DNA of 64,000 nt from VSJD01 sp964617825 (GTDB taxonomy: Bacteria; Verrucomicrobiota; Kiritimatiellia; JAAZAB01), in the NCBI GenBank assembly GCA_964617825.1, contig CAZTWL010000013.1:31534-95533 (forward strand), written 5' to 3'. This document shows, piece after piece, positions 35,515 through 44,326 of the stretch (the stretch's first letter is position 1; the number at the start of each line of letters is the position of its first letter). Under the pieces are notes generated by a model. It worked only from the letters and a program-made list of their open reading frames with translations. It was not told the DNA's origin and did not search any database. The position numbers and the translations under genes were made by a program.

Positions 35515-36981
35515 CTATACTTTCCGCTTCAGTTTGAATCCGGCGGCGGCATCCTGAATAATCCAGCCTTGGGCCTCGACTTCTTTCCGCAGTCGGTCAG
35601 CCTCGGCCCAGGCCTTGATCCGGCGGGCTTCCAAGCGCGCCTCGGCCAGGCGGACAACATCCGCCGGCGGAGCGGATGCATCGATGCGGCGCACACCCAA
35701 CACGCGATCGATATGAGCCAGCAACTCAAGCGCTTGGGCCGCTTCCGGCGCGCTCAAGACCCCTTCGTCCAGGCGCTTGTTGCCGGCATGAACAAAATCA
35801 AACAAGGCGGCCAAAGCCAGCGATATATTCAGGTCGTCATCCAGGGCATCGTTAAAATCCGCCAGAAGGGCTCCCATCCAGGATGGCAGCATATTTATTC
35901 CCGATTGCTGATTGCCGCTTGCCGATGGCTTCCCTCCGTCCGCCGACCGCTGTCCTCCGACGCCTGCTTCACGATCCAGATGCGCTTGCATGCGCTCGGC
36001 AAACTCATCCAGGCGTGCCAGGGCGCTCCGCGCGGCATCCAGCACATCGAAAGTAAAATTAAGCGCCTGGCGATAATGGACCGCCATGAGCGCATAGCGG
36101 ATTTCGCGGCCGGTGTAGCCGCGCTGCAGAATATCCCGCACCGTAAAGAAATTACCCAGCGATTTTGACATTTTCCGCCCATCCACCACCAAATGGGCGC
36201 AATGCATCCAGTATTTGGCAAAGGGCTTTCCGGTGGCCGCCTCGCTCTGGGCGATTTCATCCTCATGGTGCGGGAAAATGTTATCCACGCCGCCGGTATG
36301 CAGATCGAAGCTGGCCCCCAGGTATTTCATGCTCATGGCCGAACATTCGATATGCCAGCCCGGACGTCCGCGCCCCCAAGGCGAGTCCCAGACCACGTCG
36401 CCATCGGAGCTTTGCCATGTCTTCCACAAAGCAAAATCGGCCACATTCTCCTTCTGGTATTCGTCCTGGGCGATCCGCGCACCGGGCTTCAGGCCGGCCA
36501 GATCGAGATGCGCAAGTTTTCCGTAATCCTTGAACTTGGCAATGCTGAAATAAACGGACCCGTCCTCCGAACGGTAGGCATAGCCCTTCTGGAACAAGAC
36601 TTCGATCAGGGCAATCATCTCGGAAATATGCGCCGTAGCGGCCGGATAATGCTCAGCCGGCTCGATCGCCAACGTGCGCAAATCCTCAAAAAAAGCATCC
36701 TTATACTTTTGCGTGTAGTCGCGCAAATCCACCTTGGCCGCTTGCGAACCGCGAATGGTCTTGTCATCCACATCCGTCAGGTTCATAACCTGGATAACCT
36801 GGAATCCCCGGAAGCGCAGCGTGCGCCGGAGCAGGTCCTCGAACATATAGGCGCGGAAATTGCCGATGGTGGCGAAGTCATAGACCGTCGGCCCGCAGGT
36901 GTAAAGTCTGACCTGCGGCGGTTGCAGGGCGACAAATTCCTCCGTTTGACGCGATAGAGTGTTGTATATTCGTAATGCCAT
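35515..36981 (-). CDS. cysS: Cysteinyl-tRNA synthetase
   Basis: Charges tRNA-Cys. The 488-residue enzyme has CGPTVYDFATIGNFRAY (HIGH-like), the zinc ligands including HIECSAMS and HHEDEIAQ, and KMSKSLGNF. The start at 36981 gives the normal MALRIYNTLSRQ N-terminus; the longer frame to 37191 is a shadow of ispF. An insertion (about residues 350-370, Gly/Gln/Ser-rich) is longer than in most family members. No clear ribosome site precedes the ATG. Confidence 0.96.
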   Translation of the reverse strand: MALRIYNTLSRQTEEFVALQPPQVRLYTCGPTVYDFATIGNFRAYMFEDLLRRTLRFRGFQVIQVMNLTDVDDKTIRGSQAAKVDLRDYTQKYKDAFFEDLRTLAIEPAEHYPAATAHISEMIALIEVLFQKGYAYRSEDGSVYFSIAKFKDYGKLAHLDLAGLKPGARIAQDEYQKENVADFALWKTWQSSDGDVVWDSPWGRGRPGWHIECSAMSMKYLGASFDLHTGGVDNIFPHHEDEIAQSEAATGKPFAKYWMHCAHLVVDGRKMSKSLGNFFTVRDILQRGYTGREIRYALMAVHYRQALNFTFDVLDAARSALARLDEFAERMQAHLDREAGVGGQRSADGGKPSASGNQQSGINMLPSWMGALLADFNDALDDDLNISLALAALFDFVHAGNKRLDEGVLSAPEAAQALELLAHIDRVLGVRRIDASAPPADVVRLAEARLEARRIKAWAEADRLRKEVEAQGWIIQDAAAGFKLKRKV

Positions 36982-37055
36982 AGGAAATACGTTGTTGGTT
37001 CTTAGTTCTTTCGTCCCTCGCTTGCTCTCAAAAGCCCCGAGGTCAAAGGGCAAGC

Positions 37056-37535
37056 TTATTCCTCCACCTCCACGGTCGCCACGGCCATCGCAGCGATGCC
37101 TTCGCGGCGGCCAAGGGCGCCCATGCCTTCCATGGTCGTGGCCTTGATCGAAACGCCCGTCGGGGGCACTTCCAGCACACGCGCCAGGCACTCGCGCATG
37201 GCTTGCCGATATGGCGCCAGTTTCGGCGCCTCGGCCATGACGCTGGCGTCCGCATGCACAACGCGCGCCCGCCGGGCTTTCAGCCGGGCCACGACCTGAG
37301 CCAGAAGGTCGAGACTGCTTGCATCTTTCCAGCGCGGATCGGTGTCCGGAAAATGCACGCCGATATCGCCGTCGGCCATGGCGCCCAGCAAGGCATCGGC
37401 CAAGGCGTGGCAGAGCACATCGGCATCGGAATGTCCTTCCAAGCCCAGGGGATGCTCGATAGACACCCCACCCAGGATCAAGCGCCGGCCTTTTACCAGC
37501 CGGTGCGCATCGATGCCGATTCCGGTTTTAATCAT
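37056..37535 (-). CDS. ispF: 2-C-methyl-D-erythritol 2,4-cyclodiphosphate synthase
   Basis: Fifth enzyme of the MEP isoprenoid pathway. The 159-residue protein has GIDAHRL (metal Asp/His), GHSDADVLCHA and the KATTMEGMGALGRREGIAA end. ATGA overlap with the DUF502 gene. No ispD lies next to it in this window. Confidence 0.95.
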   Translation of the reverse strand: MIKTGIGIDAHRLVKGRRLILGGVSIEHPLGLEGHSDADVLCHALADALLGAMADGDIGVHFPDTDPRWKDASSLDLLAQVVARLKARRARVVHADASVMAEAPKLAPYRQAMRECLARVLEVPPTGVSIKATTMEGMGALGRREGIAAMAVATVEVEE

Positions 37536-38167
37536 GGCAATCCACTCTTGCTATCGGCCGGAGGCAGGCCATTCGCTTTACCTTCAACGGACATGCCGGC
37601 CGTCATGGCAAACCGGAGCGCGTCTTCAACCGACATATTAATCGGCGTGAGCCGCGAACGCGGCAAATAGATCGTGTAGCCGCCCAGCTGATAACTGATG
37701 GGAATATACACGGCACAGTGCCCTGCGCCCATGTGCTCCAATCCCGTACCATTCAGGTCATGCCTGGTCATAATCCCCAGCAAGTGAATATCACTGCCCA
37801 TGTTCACTTTGACCACAAATTTTGTGCCCGCATTGATTTTATTCCCTTTGGCCAGGAATGCCATCAGGTCCTTGATGCCGCCCAGCACCGTTTTCACCAG
37901 CGGAACGCGGGCCAGCCAGCCCTCGAGCATTTCCACGATCCGCTGAAACAGCCAGAGATTGAGCAGCAGTCCTACCCCGATTGCCAGAATCAATCCGGCC
38001 AGCAGGCCCATGCCCGGAATGTAGATGCGCGCCGGCAACACCGCCTTGATCAAAATGCCCAGCGCATTCTCGGCGGTGGAACCGATCCAGAAGATAAAAA
38101 AGAGAACTACACTGATCGGCAAAATCGCCGACAGCCCCTTAACCAGTAAAGATGCCAGAGTTTTCAT
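37532..38167 (-). CDS. DUF502 family membrane protein
   Basis: A 211-residue inner-membrane protein of the DUF502 family, with two membrane helices (about 12-30 and 53-74) and a soluble C-terminal domain containing RVPLVKTVLGGIKDLMAFL and CAVYIPISYQLGGYTIYLPRSRLTPINMSVEDALRFAMTAG. The function of the family is not known. It is coupled to ispF by a 4-base overlap. Confidence 0.9.
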   Translation of the reverse strand: MKTLASLLVKGLSAILPISVVLFFIFWIGSTAENALGILIKAVLPARIYIPGMGLLAGLILAIGVGLLLNLWLFQRIVEMLEGWLARVPLVKTVLGGIKDLMAFLAKGNKINAGTKFVVKVNMGSDIHLLGIMTRHDLNGTGLEHMGAGHCAVYIPISYQLGGYTIYLPRSRLTPINMSVEDALRFAMTAGMSVEGKANGLPPADSKSGLP

Positions 38168-38224
38168 GATATGCGCTTGTCACGAATTTCGCGGGGACCG
38201 GCGTCCGTCACCAGCCTTCCCCCG

Positions 38225-38728
38225 TCATTCCTTCACTGCGGCCAAAGCCGCGTCATAATCGGGTTCCTGGGCAATATCCGGCACTTGCTGGGCATGGATG
38301 ATACGATTATTGCCATCCAGCACCAGAACGGCGCGGCTCATCAGCCCGGCCAAAGGTCCATCCTTGATTTGCACGCCGTATTCCTTGCCAAAGCGCGGCG
38401 AGCGCATGGTGGAAAGCGTTACAATATTTTGCAGGCTCTGGCTCGTGCAGAACCGGCTTTGCGCAAAAGGCAGATCAGCCGATATATTGATCAGGACCAC
38501 ATTTGCCAGCGTCGCAACAGCTTCGTTAAACTTGCGCGCCGACAAGGCGCACACGGGTGTATCCAGGCTGGGCACGATATTGACGATCTTTTTCTTCTGC
38601 CCGAACGCAGCCAGGGTCACATCCGCAAGATCAGCGCCCGTTAATTTAAAATCCGGAGCAACCGTTCCCCGGGCAGGCAACTTGCCCGCCGTATGAATCA
38701 CACTGCCTTTGAACGCGATTTTGGCCAT
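38225..38728 (-). CDS. tpx: Thiol peroxidase
   Basis: A 167-residue peroxiredoxin that reduces hydroperoxides using thioredoxin. Peroxidatic Cys60 in SLDTPVC and resolving Cys94 in RFC match the Tpx pattern. AGGAGG precedes the ATG. A candidate promoter lies at 38776-38804 on the minus strand. Confidence 0.95.
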   Translation of the reverse strand: MAKIAFKGSVIHTAGKLPARGTVAPDFKLTGADLADVTLAAFGQKKKIVNIVPSLDTPVCALSARKFNEAVATLANVVLINISADLPFAQSRFCTSQSLQNIVTLSTMRSPRFGKEYGVQIKDGPLAGLMSRAVLVLDGNNRIIHAQQVPDIAQEPDYDAALAAVKE

Positions 38729-38775
38729 AGGATCCTCCTTGCATCGAGCGGCGGCCGATTAGGTGACACGGTCAT

Positions 38776-38804
38776 ACTATGCTGAAATATCCGCGATTAT
38801 GCAA
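38776..38804 (-). promoter_or_regulatory. Candidate tpx promoter
   Basis: On the minus strand TTGCAT (38804-38799), 17-base spacer, CATAGT (38781-38776). Both boxes are partial matches to sigma-70 consensus but the spacing is ideal and the position, about 50 bases before the tpx ATG, is sensible. Confidence 0.45.
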
Positions 38805-38926
38805 ACATGAACGTGCGAACGGCAAAGGAAAGGATGGCCTGCGGCTAAACAGCGCCCAGCGCCTGGCAGGCAAACATCAGCAGGGAACCGGCAGACTGCG
38901 CATCCGCTCGATGTCGACCGTCGCAC

Positions 38927-39742
38927 TCAGAATCCCAATGCTTTGAGCCAACACACGGACAATTCCGGCCAGGCTTTCGCCTGCGGCTCGTCCGGCGCCA
39001 GGCCCAATCCATGACCGCCATTCGGGAACACATGCAAAGCATAGGGCACCTTGCAGCGACTCAACGCCGTGGCAAACTGCAGGCTGTTTTCGGACGACAC
39101 CCCCTTGTCGCTCGCTGTATGCCAAAGAAAACAAGGCGGCGTTTCAGGCGTCACTTGCAATTCGTTCGACAGCGACGCCTTGAGGGATTCCTCCGGATTT
39201 TCGCCAATCAAATTAACCATGGATCCATGATGTCCGATTGGCCCGAAGCTGACCACGGGATAACACAGGATTCCAGCATCCGGCCGGCAGCTTACGCGAT
39301 CGATGGGATCGGGCGCTTTGGCATTGCCGCGGTCAAAGTGCGTGGTAGCCGTGGCCGCCAGATGGCCACCGGCCGAAAAACCGAGCACGGCAATGCAATC
39401 CGGCTTGATCTTCCAATCCTTCGCATGGAAGCGCACCAAGCGGATCGCGCGTTGCAAATCGAGCAACGGTGACGGATACCGGTGCGGGGCAATGCGATAG
39501 TGGAGCACGAATCCAGCAATACCGGCCCGGTTAAACATTTGCGCGATCGGAGCGCCTTCATGGGGCGCCAGATAACTATAACCGCCGCCCGGGCAAACGA
39601 TGACGACGCCGGTCGGCGCCGCCGACTCCAGCAGAAAAGGAAAGAGAACGGGTTGCTTTTGCGCAGGCACGCCATCCAATTCGGGCGCTCCATCGCGCCA
39701 AAGGGGGAACGATCCATCTGCCGCCAAATTTGGTATATTCAT
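38927..39742 (-). CDS. Alpha/beta hydrolase (acetyl xylan esterase/lipase-like)
   Basis: A 271-residue hydrolase with the oxyanion segment VCPGGGYSYLAPHEG, nucleophile Ser in GFSAGGH, and a C-terminal His in NGGHGLGLAP, the layout of the BD-FAE/acetyl esterase group that deacetylates plant polysaccharides or their fragments. No signal peptide with the start at 39742, so it may act in the cytoplasm. A longer frame to 39814 lacks similarity. Confidence 0.85.
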   Translation of the reverse strand: MNIPNLAADGSFPLWRDGAPELDGVPAQKQPVLFPFLLESAAPTGVVIVCPGGGYSYLAPHEGAPIAQMFNRAGIAGFVLHYRIAPHRYPSPLLDLQRAIRLVRFHAKDWKIKPDCIAVLGFSAGGHLAATATTHFDRGNAKAPDPIDRVSCRPDAGILCYPVVSFGPIGHHGSMVNLIGENPEESLKASLSNELQVTPETPPCFLWHTASDKGVSSENSLQFATALSRCKVPYALHVFPNGGHGLGLAPDEPQAKAWPELSVCWLKALGF

Positions 39743-39844
39743 GCGCGCAATTATATGCAAGCCGCACGCCAGGTCAATTTTTATAACCAAGCGCCAGTTA
39801 TCTATTCTTGACAACCCCAGTGTATTTTTTCCAGACTAAAACGC

Positions 39845-40255
39845 ATGGATAAACCTGATCGCACAACGCCCATTCGCTCGATTGAAATTCTCTGTCCCGC
39901 CTGTGGCCAGGAGACGCTGCTCAAGCGCGAGATCGTGTATGAGGGGTTTAGGCGTACAGGCGAGACGCTGACCTGCGCCGCCTGCGGCCATGTTTTTCCC
40001 AACGCGGGAGCGGTTCCCTACAAGGCCGAAAAAAAGATACCGGGATTCGCGCTCCGGGATGTGCCTCCGCCACCCAAGGTATTCGACGAGCGCGAGGTGC
40101 AAGAAACCGTCGGGCGGCTGTGCCGGCACTGCGCCCATTATGTGGTCAACCCCTTCCTCCAACGTTGCGGACGCTCCAATCGCGAGGTGGAAGCCACCGA
40201 TACCTGCAGCCAGTTTACGCCCAAACCTCCGCCCAAGGCGAAACCGTCCGTTTAA
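39845..40255 (+). CDS. Orphan double zinc-ribbon protein
   Basis: A 136-residue protein with eight cysteines in two sets: CPAC/CAAC (Cys17, 20, 44, 47) and CRHC with later single Cys (Cys93, 96, 108, 121). The first set is a typical zinc ribbon; the second, CRHCAHYVVNPFLQRC, looks like a separate zinc module. No family was recognised. The 85-base gap to nikR contains TTTCGTATTT, a partial relative of the NikR-site core. A role in metal sensing is only a guess. Confidence 0.65.
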   Translation: MDKPDRTTPIRSIEILCPACGQETLLKREIVYEGFRRTGETLTCAACGHVFPNAGAVPYKAEKKIPGFALRDVPPPPKVFDEREVQETVGRLCRHCAHYVVNPFLQRCGRSNREVEATDTCSQFTPKPPPKAKPSV

Positions 40256-40312
40256 TTTCGTATTTTTGTTGTCGTAATTTTTTGTTTGACCTGATATCGC
40301 CGACAGCATAGT

Positions 40313-40339
40313 TTAATACGAAAGAAAATAAATTATTAC
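40313..40339. promoter_or_regulatory. NikR-type operator overlapping the nikR start
   Basis: TTAATAC-N13-TTATTAC, each arm one base from the perfect GTAATAC/GTATTAC site at 40795-40821, with the same 13-base spacer. It ends one base before the nikR ATG and would block both transcription and ribosome access, so NikR probably represses its own gene. Confidence 0.75.
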
Positions 40340-40340
40340 C

Positions 40341-40754
40341 ATGATCACCCGCTTTTCTACCGCCCTGGAACCTGACCTGCTGGCCGATTTCGACCGGTTT
40401 ATCAACCGGCATGGTTACCAGAACCGCTCGGAAGCCGTCCGCGACCTGATCCGCAAAAACCTGGTGGACGAGCAATGGCGCAGCGCGCAAGGCACGGTGG
40501 TGGGCGTCATATCCCTGGCTTATGCCCACCAGCAGCACAAATTACAGGATCATTTGACCGACCTGCAACATGAGGATCACGACCTGATCCTCAGCACAAC
40601 CCATATTCATCTGGACCACGACAACTGCCTGGAAGTGATTATGGTCCGTGGCCCTGCTTCGCGGATCAAAACCTTAGCTGATCGCCTGATCGCCCTGCGG
40701 GGCGTCAAGCACGGCGGTCTGACCATCAGTGCCGCCGGGCAAACTCCGGAATAA
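40341..40754 (+). CDS. nikR: Nickel-responsive regulator NikR
   Basis: A 137-residue ribbon-helix-helix regulator. The N-terminal RHH domain (about 1-45, FSTALEPDLLADFDRFINRHGYQNRSEAVRDLIR) is followed by the ACT-like nickel domain with ligands His77, His88, His90 and Cys96 (equivalents of E. coli His76, His87, His89, Cys95). Nickel-loaded NikR represses nickel uptake genes. Two matching operators flank this gene. No strong ribosome site precedes the ATG, since the operator occupies that position. Confidence 0.93.
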   Translation: MITRFSTALEPDLLADFDRFINRHGYQNRSEAVRDLIRKNLVDEQWRSAQGTVVGVISLAYAHQQHKLQDHLTDLQHEDHDLILSTTHIHLDHDNCLEVIMVRGPASRIKTLADRLIALRGVKHGGLTISAAGQTPE

Positions 40755-40794
40755 ATTCGCCATGTTAATTAACCACGGCAATTTCAGCCTGTCG

Positions 40795-40821
40795 GTAATA
40801 CTTTTAATTGTTTCGTATTAC
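40795..40821. promoter_or_regulatory. Perfect NikR-type operator upstream of the nickel uptake unit
   Basis: GTAATAC-N13-GTATTAC, a perfect 7-base inverted repeat with 13-base spacer, of the form reported for NikR boxes outside enterobacteria. It lies 53 bases before the outer-membrane barrel gene and would control the whole unit through nikO. Confidence 0.82.
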
Positions 40822-40873
40822 ATATGCAAATGACATTCCGCCCGAGAACAAACAAGCGAAAGAAGTTCGAATT

Positions 40874-41680
40874 ATGCGCAAGCGTATGGAATCTAAAATT
40901 CTAATGGCAGGCATCGTACTGACAGCCAGCGCAGCTTTTGCCGCCCGGCCGTTAATCGTTGACGATGCCGATCCTTTGGACTTGATGAAATTCAAGATCG
41001 AAGGCGGCGCCTATTATGAAAAAAATTCCGGATGCAAACACTGGGATTTTCCTTTTGGCGTAGCGGCCGGCATCTTTCCATCCATCGAACTGGGAGCCGG
41101 GTTTGGCGGCCAATTCGAGGAACGCACCGAAATCGACGAACACACCGGAAGCGAATGCACTTCTTCCGCAAGCGGCATCGGCGATCTGACCCTTGCCGCC
41201 AAATGGCAGTATTGGCGCCAATCGCATTGGCTACCCCGCCAGGCAATTGTCCCCACAGTCAAGTTTCCCACGTCCGACAAGGACAAAGAACTGGGAAGCG
41301 GCAAGACGGATTACGATCTCACCTGGATAGCGTCCAAGTCCTTTTACGAAAAAGCCGGGGCACACATCAACGTCGGCTATTCCTGGATCGGCGAACCGGA
41401 CGGCGAGGAGGTTGGCGACATCCTGCACTACGGCCTGGCAGTGGATTACCGGCTTGTCGATCCGCTCCAATGGGTGGGCGAAGTGTTTGCCGAAAAAGAA
41501 TTGCGCAGCGGAACAGACGCCGCCGTTATGTTCAATACCGGCTTGCGGCTGACGCTCATCGACGGCCTGACTTTCGATATTGCGGCGGGCGCCTGCCTCG
41601 CCGGCGACGCAGCCGACCTGATCGCGACTGCAGGTCTGACCTGGGAATTCGGTTTTGCAAAGGAAGAAAACAAGCAGTAA
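40874..41680 (+). CDS. Outer-membrane beta-barrel of the nickel uptake unit
   Basis: A 268-residue protein with a signal peptide (about residues 1-23, ending ASAAFA) and a mature region of alternating short strands ending in the aromatic EFGF typical of outer-membrane barrels; it resembles small transporter-like barrels (COG4313 group). It is the first gene behind the perfect NikR operator and precedes nikMN by 31 bases, so it is probably a pore for nickel across the outer membrane, working upstream of the inner-membrane ECF transporter. The start at 40874 is chosen because a TTG frame at 40808 would translate the operator. Confidence 0.75.
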   Translation: MRKRMESKILMAGIVLTASAAFAARPLIVDDADPLDLMKFKIEGGAYYEKNSGCKHWDFPFGVAAGIFPSIELGAGFGGQFEERTEIDEHTGSECTSSASGIGDLTLAAKWQYWRQSHWLPRQAIVPTVKFPTSDKDKELGSGKTDYDLTWIASKSFYEKAGAHINVGYSWIGEPDGEEVGDILHYGLAVDYRLVDPLQWVGEVFAEKELRSGTDAAVMFNTGLRLTLIDGLTFDIAAGACLAGDAADLIATAGLTWEFGFAKEENKQ

Positions 41681-41711
41681 AAAACCAACCACACAAAAGA
41701 GGAGACATATC

Positions 41712-42758
41712 ATGCACATGGCCGACGCCCTGATTTCGCCCGCCGTTGGCGGGACAATGTGGATCGTGACCGCCGGACTGATCGGGTACTGCGCGCACAT
41801 GGTGAAGCGGACCATGAGCGACAAACTGGTTCCAATGATGGGCGTACTGGGCGCATTCATCTTTGTCGCCATGATGATTAATTTCTCGATCCCCGGCACG
41901 GGATCGAGCGGACACCTGGGAGGCGGATTGATCCTGACAATTCTATTGGGACCATATGCCGCATTTATCGTCATGGCCTCGGTTCTGACTGTGCAGGCCT
42001 TTTTCTTCGCAGATGGGGGCTTGCTGGCGCTGGGTTGCAACATCTTTAATCTCGGTTTTTTCCCGGCATTCGTCGCCTACCCTTGCATTTACCGCGTGAT
42101 TGCCGGGAAGGAATACGGCACGTTTCGCGCCTGGACGGCCGCAATTGTCGCCGCCATCGTTGGACTGCAACTGGGCGCATTCGGAGTTGTCGTGGAAACC
42201 AAGGCCTCCGGCATCTCGGAGTTGCCGTTCGGCACATTTGTTCTCTTGATGCAGCCCATTCATCTGGCCATCGGCATCGTGGAAGGCCTGGCAACTGCGG
42301 CCGTGATTGCATTCGTCGCCCACTCCCGGCCCGAAGCCCTTTTTGGCGCCCAAGAATACAGGAAACCGGAGGTTAACTTACGGCCCGTCTTGATCGGACT
42401 TTTGATCGCCACCGTAATTGTCGGCGGAGCCGCGAGCTGGTTTGCCTCTACACATCCCGACGGCTTGGAATGGTCGATTGCCAAGGTTGCCGGCAAAGAG
42501 GAAATTTCCGGCGCGGAAGATAAACTGCACACCGACTTGGGACGGTTTCAGGGAAAAACAGCCTTCCTGCCGGACTACGGTTTTAAAGCCGCCGCAGTCG
42601 TCACACCTCCCGCAGCGACGCCCGCGTCCGCCGAACCGGATCAATGGCCGGCCGTCAGCGCGGAAACATCCGTAGCTGGGATAGTCGGCGGTCTGATCAC
42701 CCTGGGTTTGGCCGGCCTCATCGGTTTTGCCTTGAAAGCGCATCGCAGGGGAGTGTAA
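41712..42758 (+). CDS. nikMN: Nickel ECF transporter substrate subunit NikM fused to NikN
   Basis: A 348-residue inner-membrane protein. The mature N-terminus MHMADAL with His2 is the metal-binding site of CbiM/NikM proteins, and the C-terminal part contains PDGLEW and a final membrane helix, the NikN (PDGLE) partner domain. The two are fused in one chain. AGAGGAG lies before the ATG at 41712. Substrate is nickel rather than cobalt, inferred from NikR control. Confidence 0.92.
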   Translation: MHMADALISPAVGGTMWIVTAGLIGYCAHMVKRTMSDKLVPMMGVLGAFIFVAMMINFSIPGTGSSGHLGGGLILTILLGPYAAFIVMASVLTVQAFFFADGGLLALGCNIFNLGFFPAFVAYPCIYRVIAGKEYGTFRAWTAAIVAAIVGLQLGAFGVVVETKASGISELPFGTFVLLMQPIHLAIGIVEGLATAAVIAFVAHSRPEALFGAQEYRKPEVNLRPVLIGLLIATVIVGGAASWFASTHPDGLEWSIAKVAGKEEISGAEDKLHTDLGRFQGKTAFLPDYGFKAAAVVTPPAATPASAEPDQWPAVSAETSVAGIVGGLITLGLAGLIGFALKAHRRGV

Positions 42759-42767
42759 ATTTACCGC

Positions 42768-43574
42768 ATGGGATTAGGACAATGGGTCGAAATCGGCGGT
42801 ATGGATGAGCTGGGCCGCTTGGATACACCCGTGCATCGGCTCGATGCGCGGACCAAAATCATCACCACCCTGTTTTTCATCATCATTGTCATGTCGTTCC
42901 CGAAGCATGACATATCCGCGCTGACGCCGTTTTTTCTTTATCCCTTTGCGCTGCTTGCCGCGGGACAGATCCCGTTCCGCCATATTTTCCGGAAAATTCT
43001 CGTTGCCGCGCCATTTGCGCTGGTCATCGGCATGTTCAATCCCCTTCTGGACCGCCAGACAGCTATCACCATCGGGGACTGTTCCATTTCCGGCGGTTGG
43101 CTTTCGTTCACCTCGATCATCCTCCGATTTTTCCTGACCGTCAGCGCAGCGCTGACGCTGATCGCCTGCACCGGCATGCACCAACTGGGAGCGGGATTGG
43201 AACGGATGGGCGTGCCGCGGGTTTTTGTGGTCCAATTGCTGTTTCTCTACCGCTACCTTTTCGTCATTGCCGCAGAAGGCTCCCGGATGATGCGCAGCCT
43301 GGAACTCCGCTCCGCCGGTCAAAACTCATTGCGCGTGCGTGTGTATGGCTCGCTCGTCGGGCATTTGCTCCTGCGCTCGATGGATCGCGCCGAACGCGTC
43401 TATCGCGCCATGGCCGTACGCGGGTTTGACGGCCAGCTCCGGGTTTTGCGCCAGACTTCGCTGCGTTGGAACGACTGGGCGTTTATCGGCGGATGGACCG
43501 CATTCATGATCGCTGCCCGTCTGTGGAATCTTGCCGATGGCGTTGGCCGCTTATTTACGAGGGGCATATTATGA
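42768..43574 (+). CDS. nikQ: ECF transporter T component NikQ/CbiQ
   Basis: A 268-residue inner-membrane protein that couples the substrate subunit to the ATPase. CbiQ/EcfT features are visible: several membrane helices, then the coupling helices with SLELRSAGQN and AERVYRAMAVRGFDG, the ATPase-docking motifs. Nine bases separate it from nikMN and its stop overlaps nikO. The start may be ATG 42768 or the later ATG at 42801. Confidence 0.92.
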   Translation: MGLGQWVEIGGMDELGRLDTPVHRLDARTKIITTLFFIIIVMSFPKHDISALTPFFLYPFALLAAGQIPFRHIFRKILVAAPFALVIGMFNPLLDRQTAITIGDCSISGGWLSFTSIILRFFLTVSAALTLIACTGMHQLGAGLERMGVPRVFVVQLLFLYRYLFVIAAEGSRMMRSLELRSAGQNSLRVRVYGSLVGHLLLRSMDRAERVYRAMAVRGFDGQLRVLRQTSLRWNDWAFIGGWTAFMIAARLWNLADGVGRLFTRGIL

Positions 43575-44314
43575 GCCACCACCTTGTCGAAGTCCGTGAT
43601 TTGTGTTTCGTCTATCCTGATGGCGTCGAGGCGCTGAGCGGCGTTTCCTTCCGGATCACGCATGGCGAAGCCGTAGCCCTGGTCGGCGCCAACGGAGCCG
43701 GCAAATCCACGCTCCTCTTGCATCTGAACGGATGTCTGAAACCCACGCACGGTGAAGTCCGCATTGGCGACGTGCCGCTGACACGCGAGACCATGGCCGC
43801 GGCGCGCCGCGCGATCGGCATGGTCTTCCAGGATCCGGATGACCAGCTCTTCATGCCGACCGTCGGCGAGGACATTGCCTTCGGTCCTTTGAATGCCGGA
43901 CTGCCGCCCGATGAAGTCGAGTTGCGCGTGGCCTCGGCGCTGGAACGCGTAGACATGGCGCGCCTGCGCGACCGCCCGCCGCATAAACTTTCGGCCGGCG
44001 AGAAACGCGCCGTGGCCATCGCCACGGTACTGGCCATGTCACCGGACGTCCTGGTCATGGACGAGCCCTCATCGCATCTCGATCCGCGCGGGCGTCGACG
44101 CCTGATCGAAATGCTCAAATCATTCAAGCACACCAAAATCATCACCACGCATGACTTGGAGCTTGTCGTGGAGGTCTGTTCACGGGTGATCGTGTTAGAC
44201 CATGGCAAAGTCATGGCCGATGGTCCGACCCTGGAACTTCTGAACGACGAAGCCCTCATGCTCGCGCACGGCCTCGAACGCCCGCACAGTCTGCGGCACA
44301 CCCATCCGCATTGA
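43571..44314 (+). CDS. nikO: ECF transporter ATPase NikO/CbiO
   Basis: A 247-residue ABC ATPase that powers nickel uptake. Walker A GANGAGKST, Q-loop FQDPDDQ, signature LSAGEKRAVAIA, Walker B VLVMDEPSSHLDP and switch His in TTHD are all present. Its ATG overlaps the nikQ stop as ATGA. It ends the nickel unit, 12 bases before the convergent zupT stop. Confidence 0.95.
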   Translation: MSHHLVEVRDLCFVYPDGVEALSGVSFRITHGEAVALVGANGAGKSTLLLHLNGCLKPTHGEVRIGDVPLTRETMAAARRAIGMVFQDPDDQLFMPTVGEDIAFGPLNAGLPPDEVELRVASALERVDMARLRDRPPHKLSAGEKRAVAIATVLAMSPDVLVMDEPSSHLDPRGRRRLIEMLKSFKHTKIITTHDLELVVEVCSRVIVLDHGKVMADGPTLELLNDEALMLAHGLERPHSLRHTHPH

Positions 44315-44326
44315 TTGACCGGGGAA

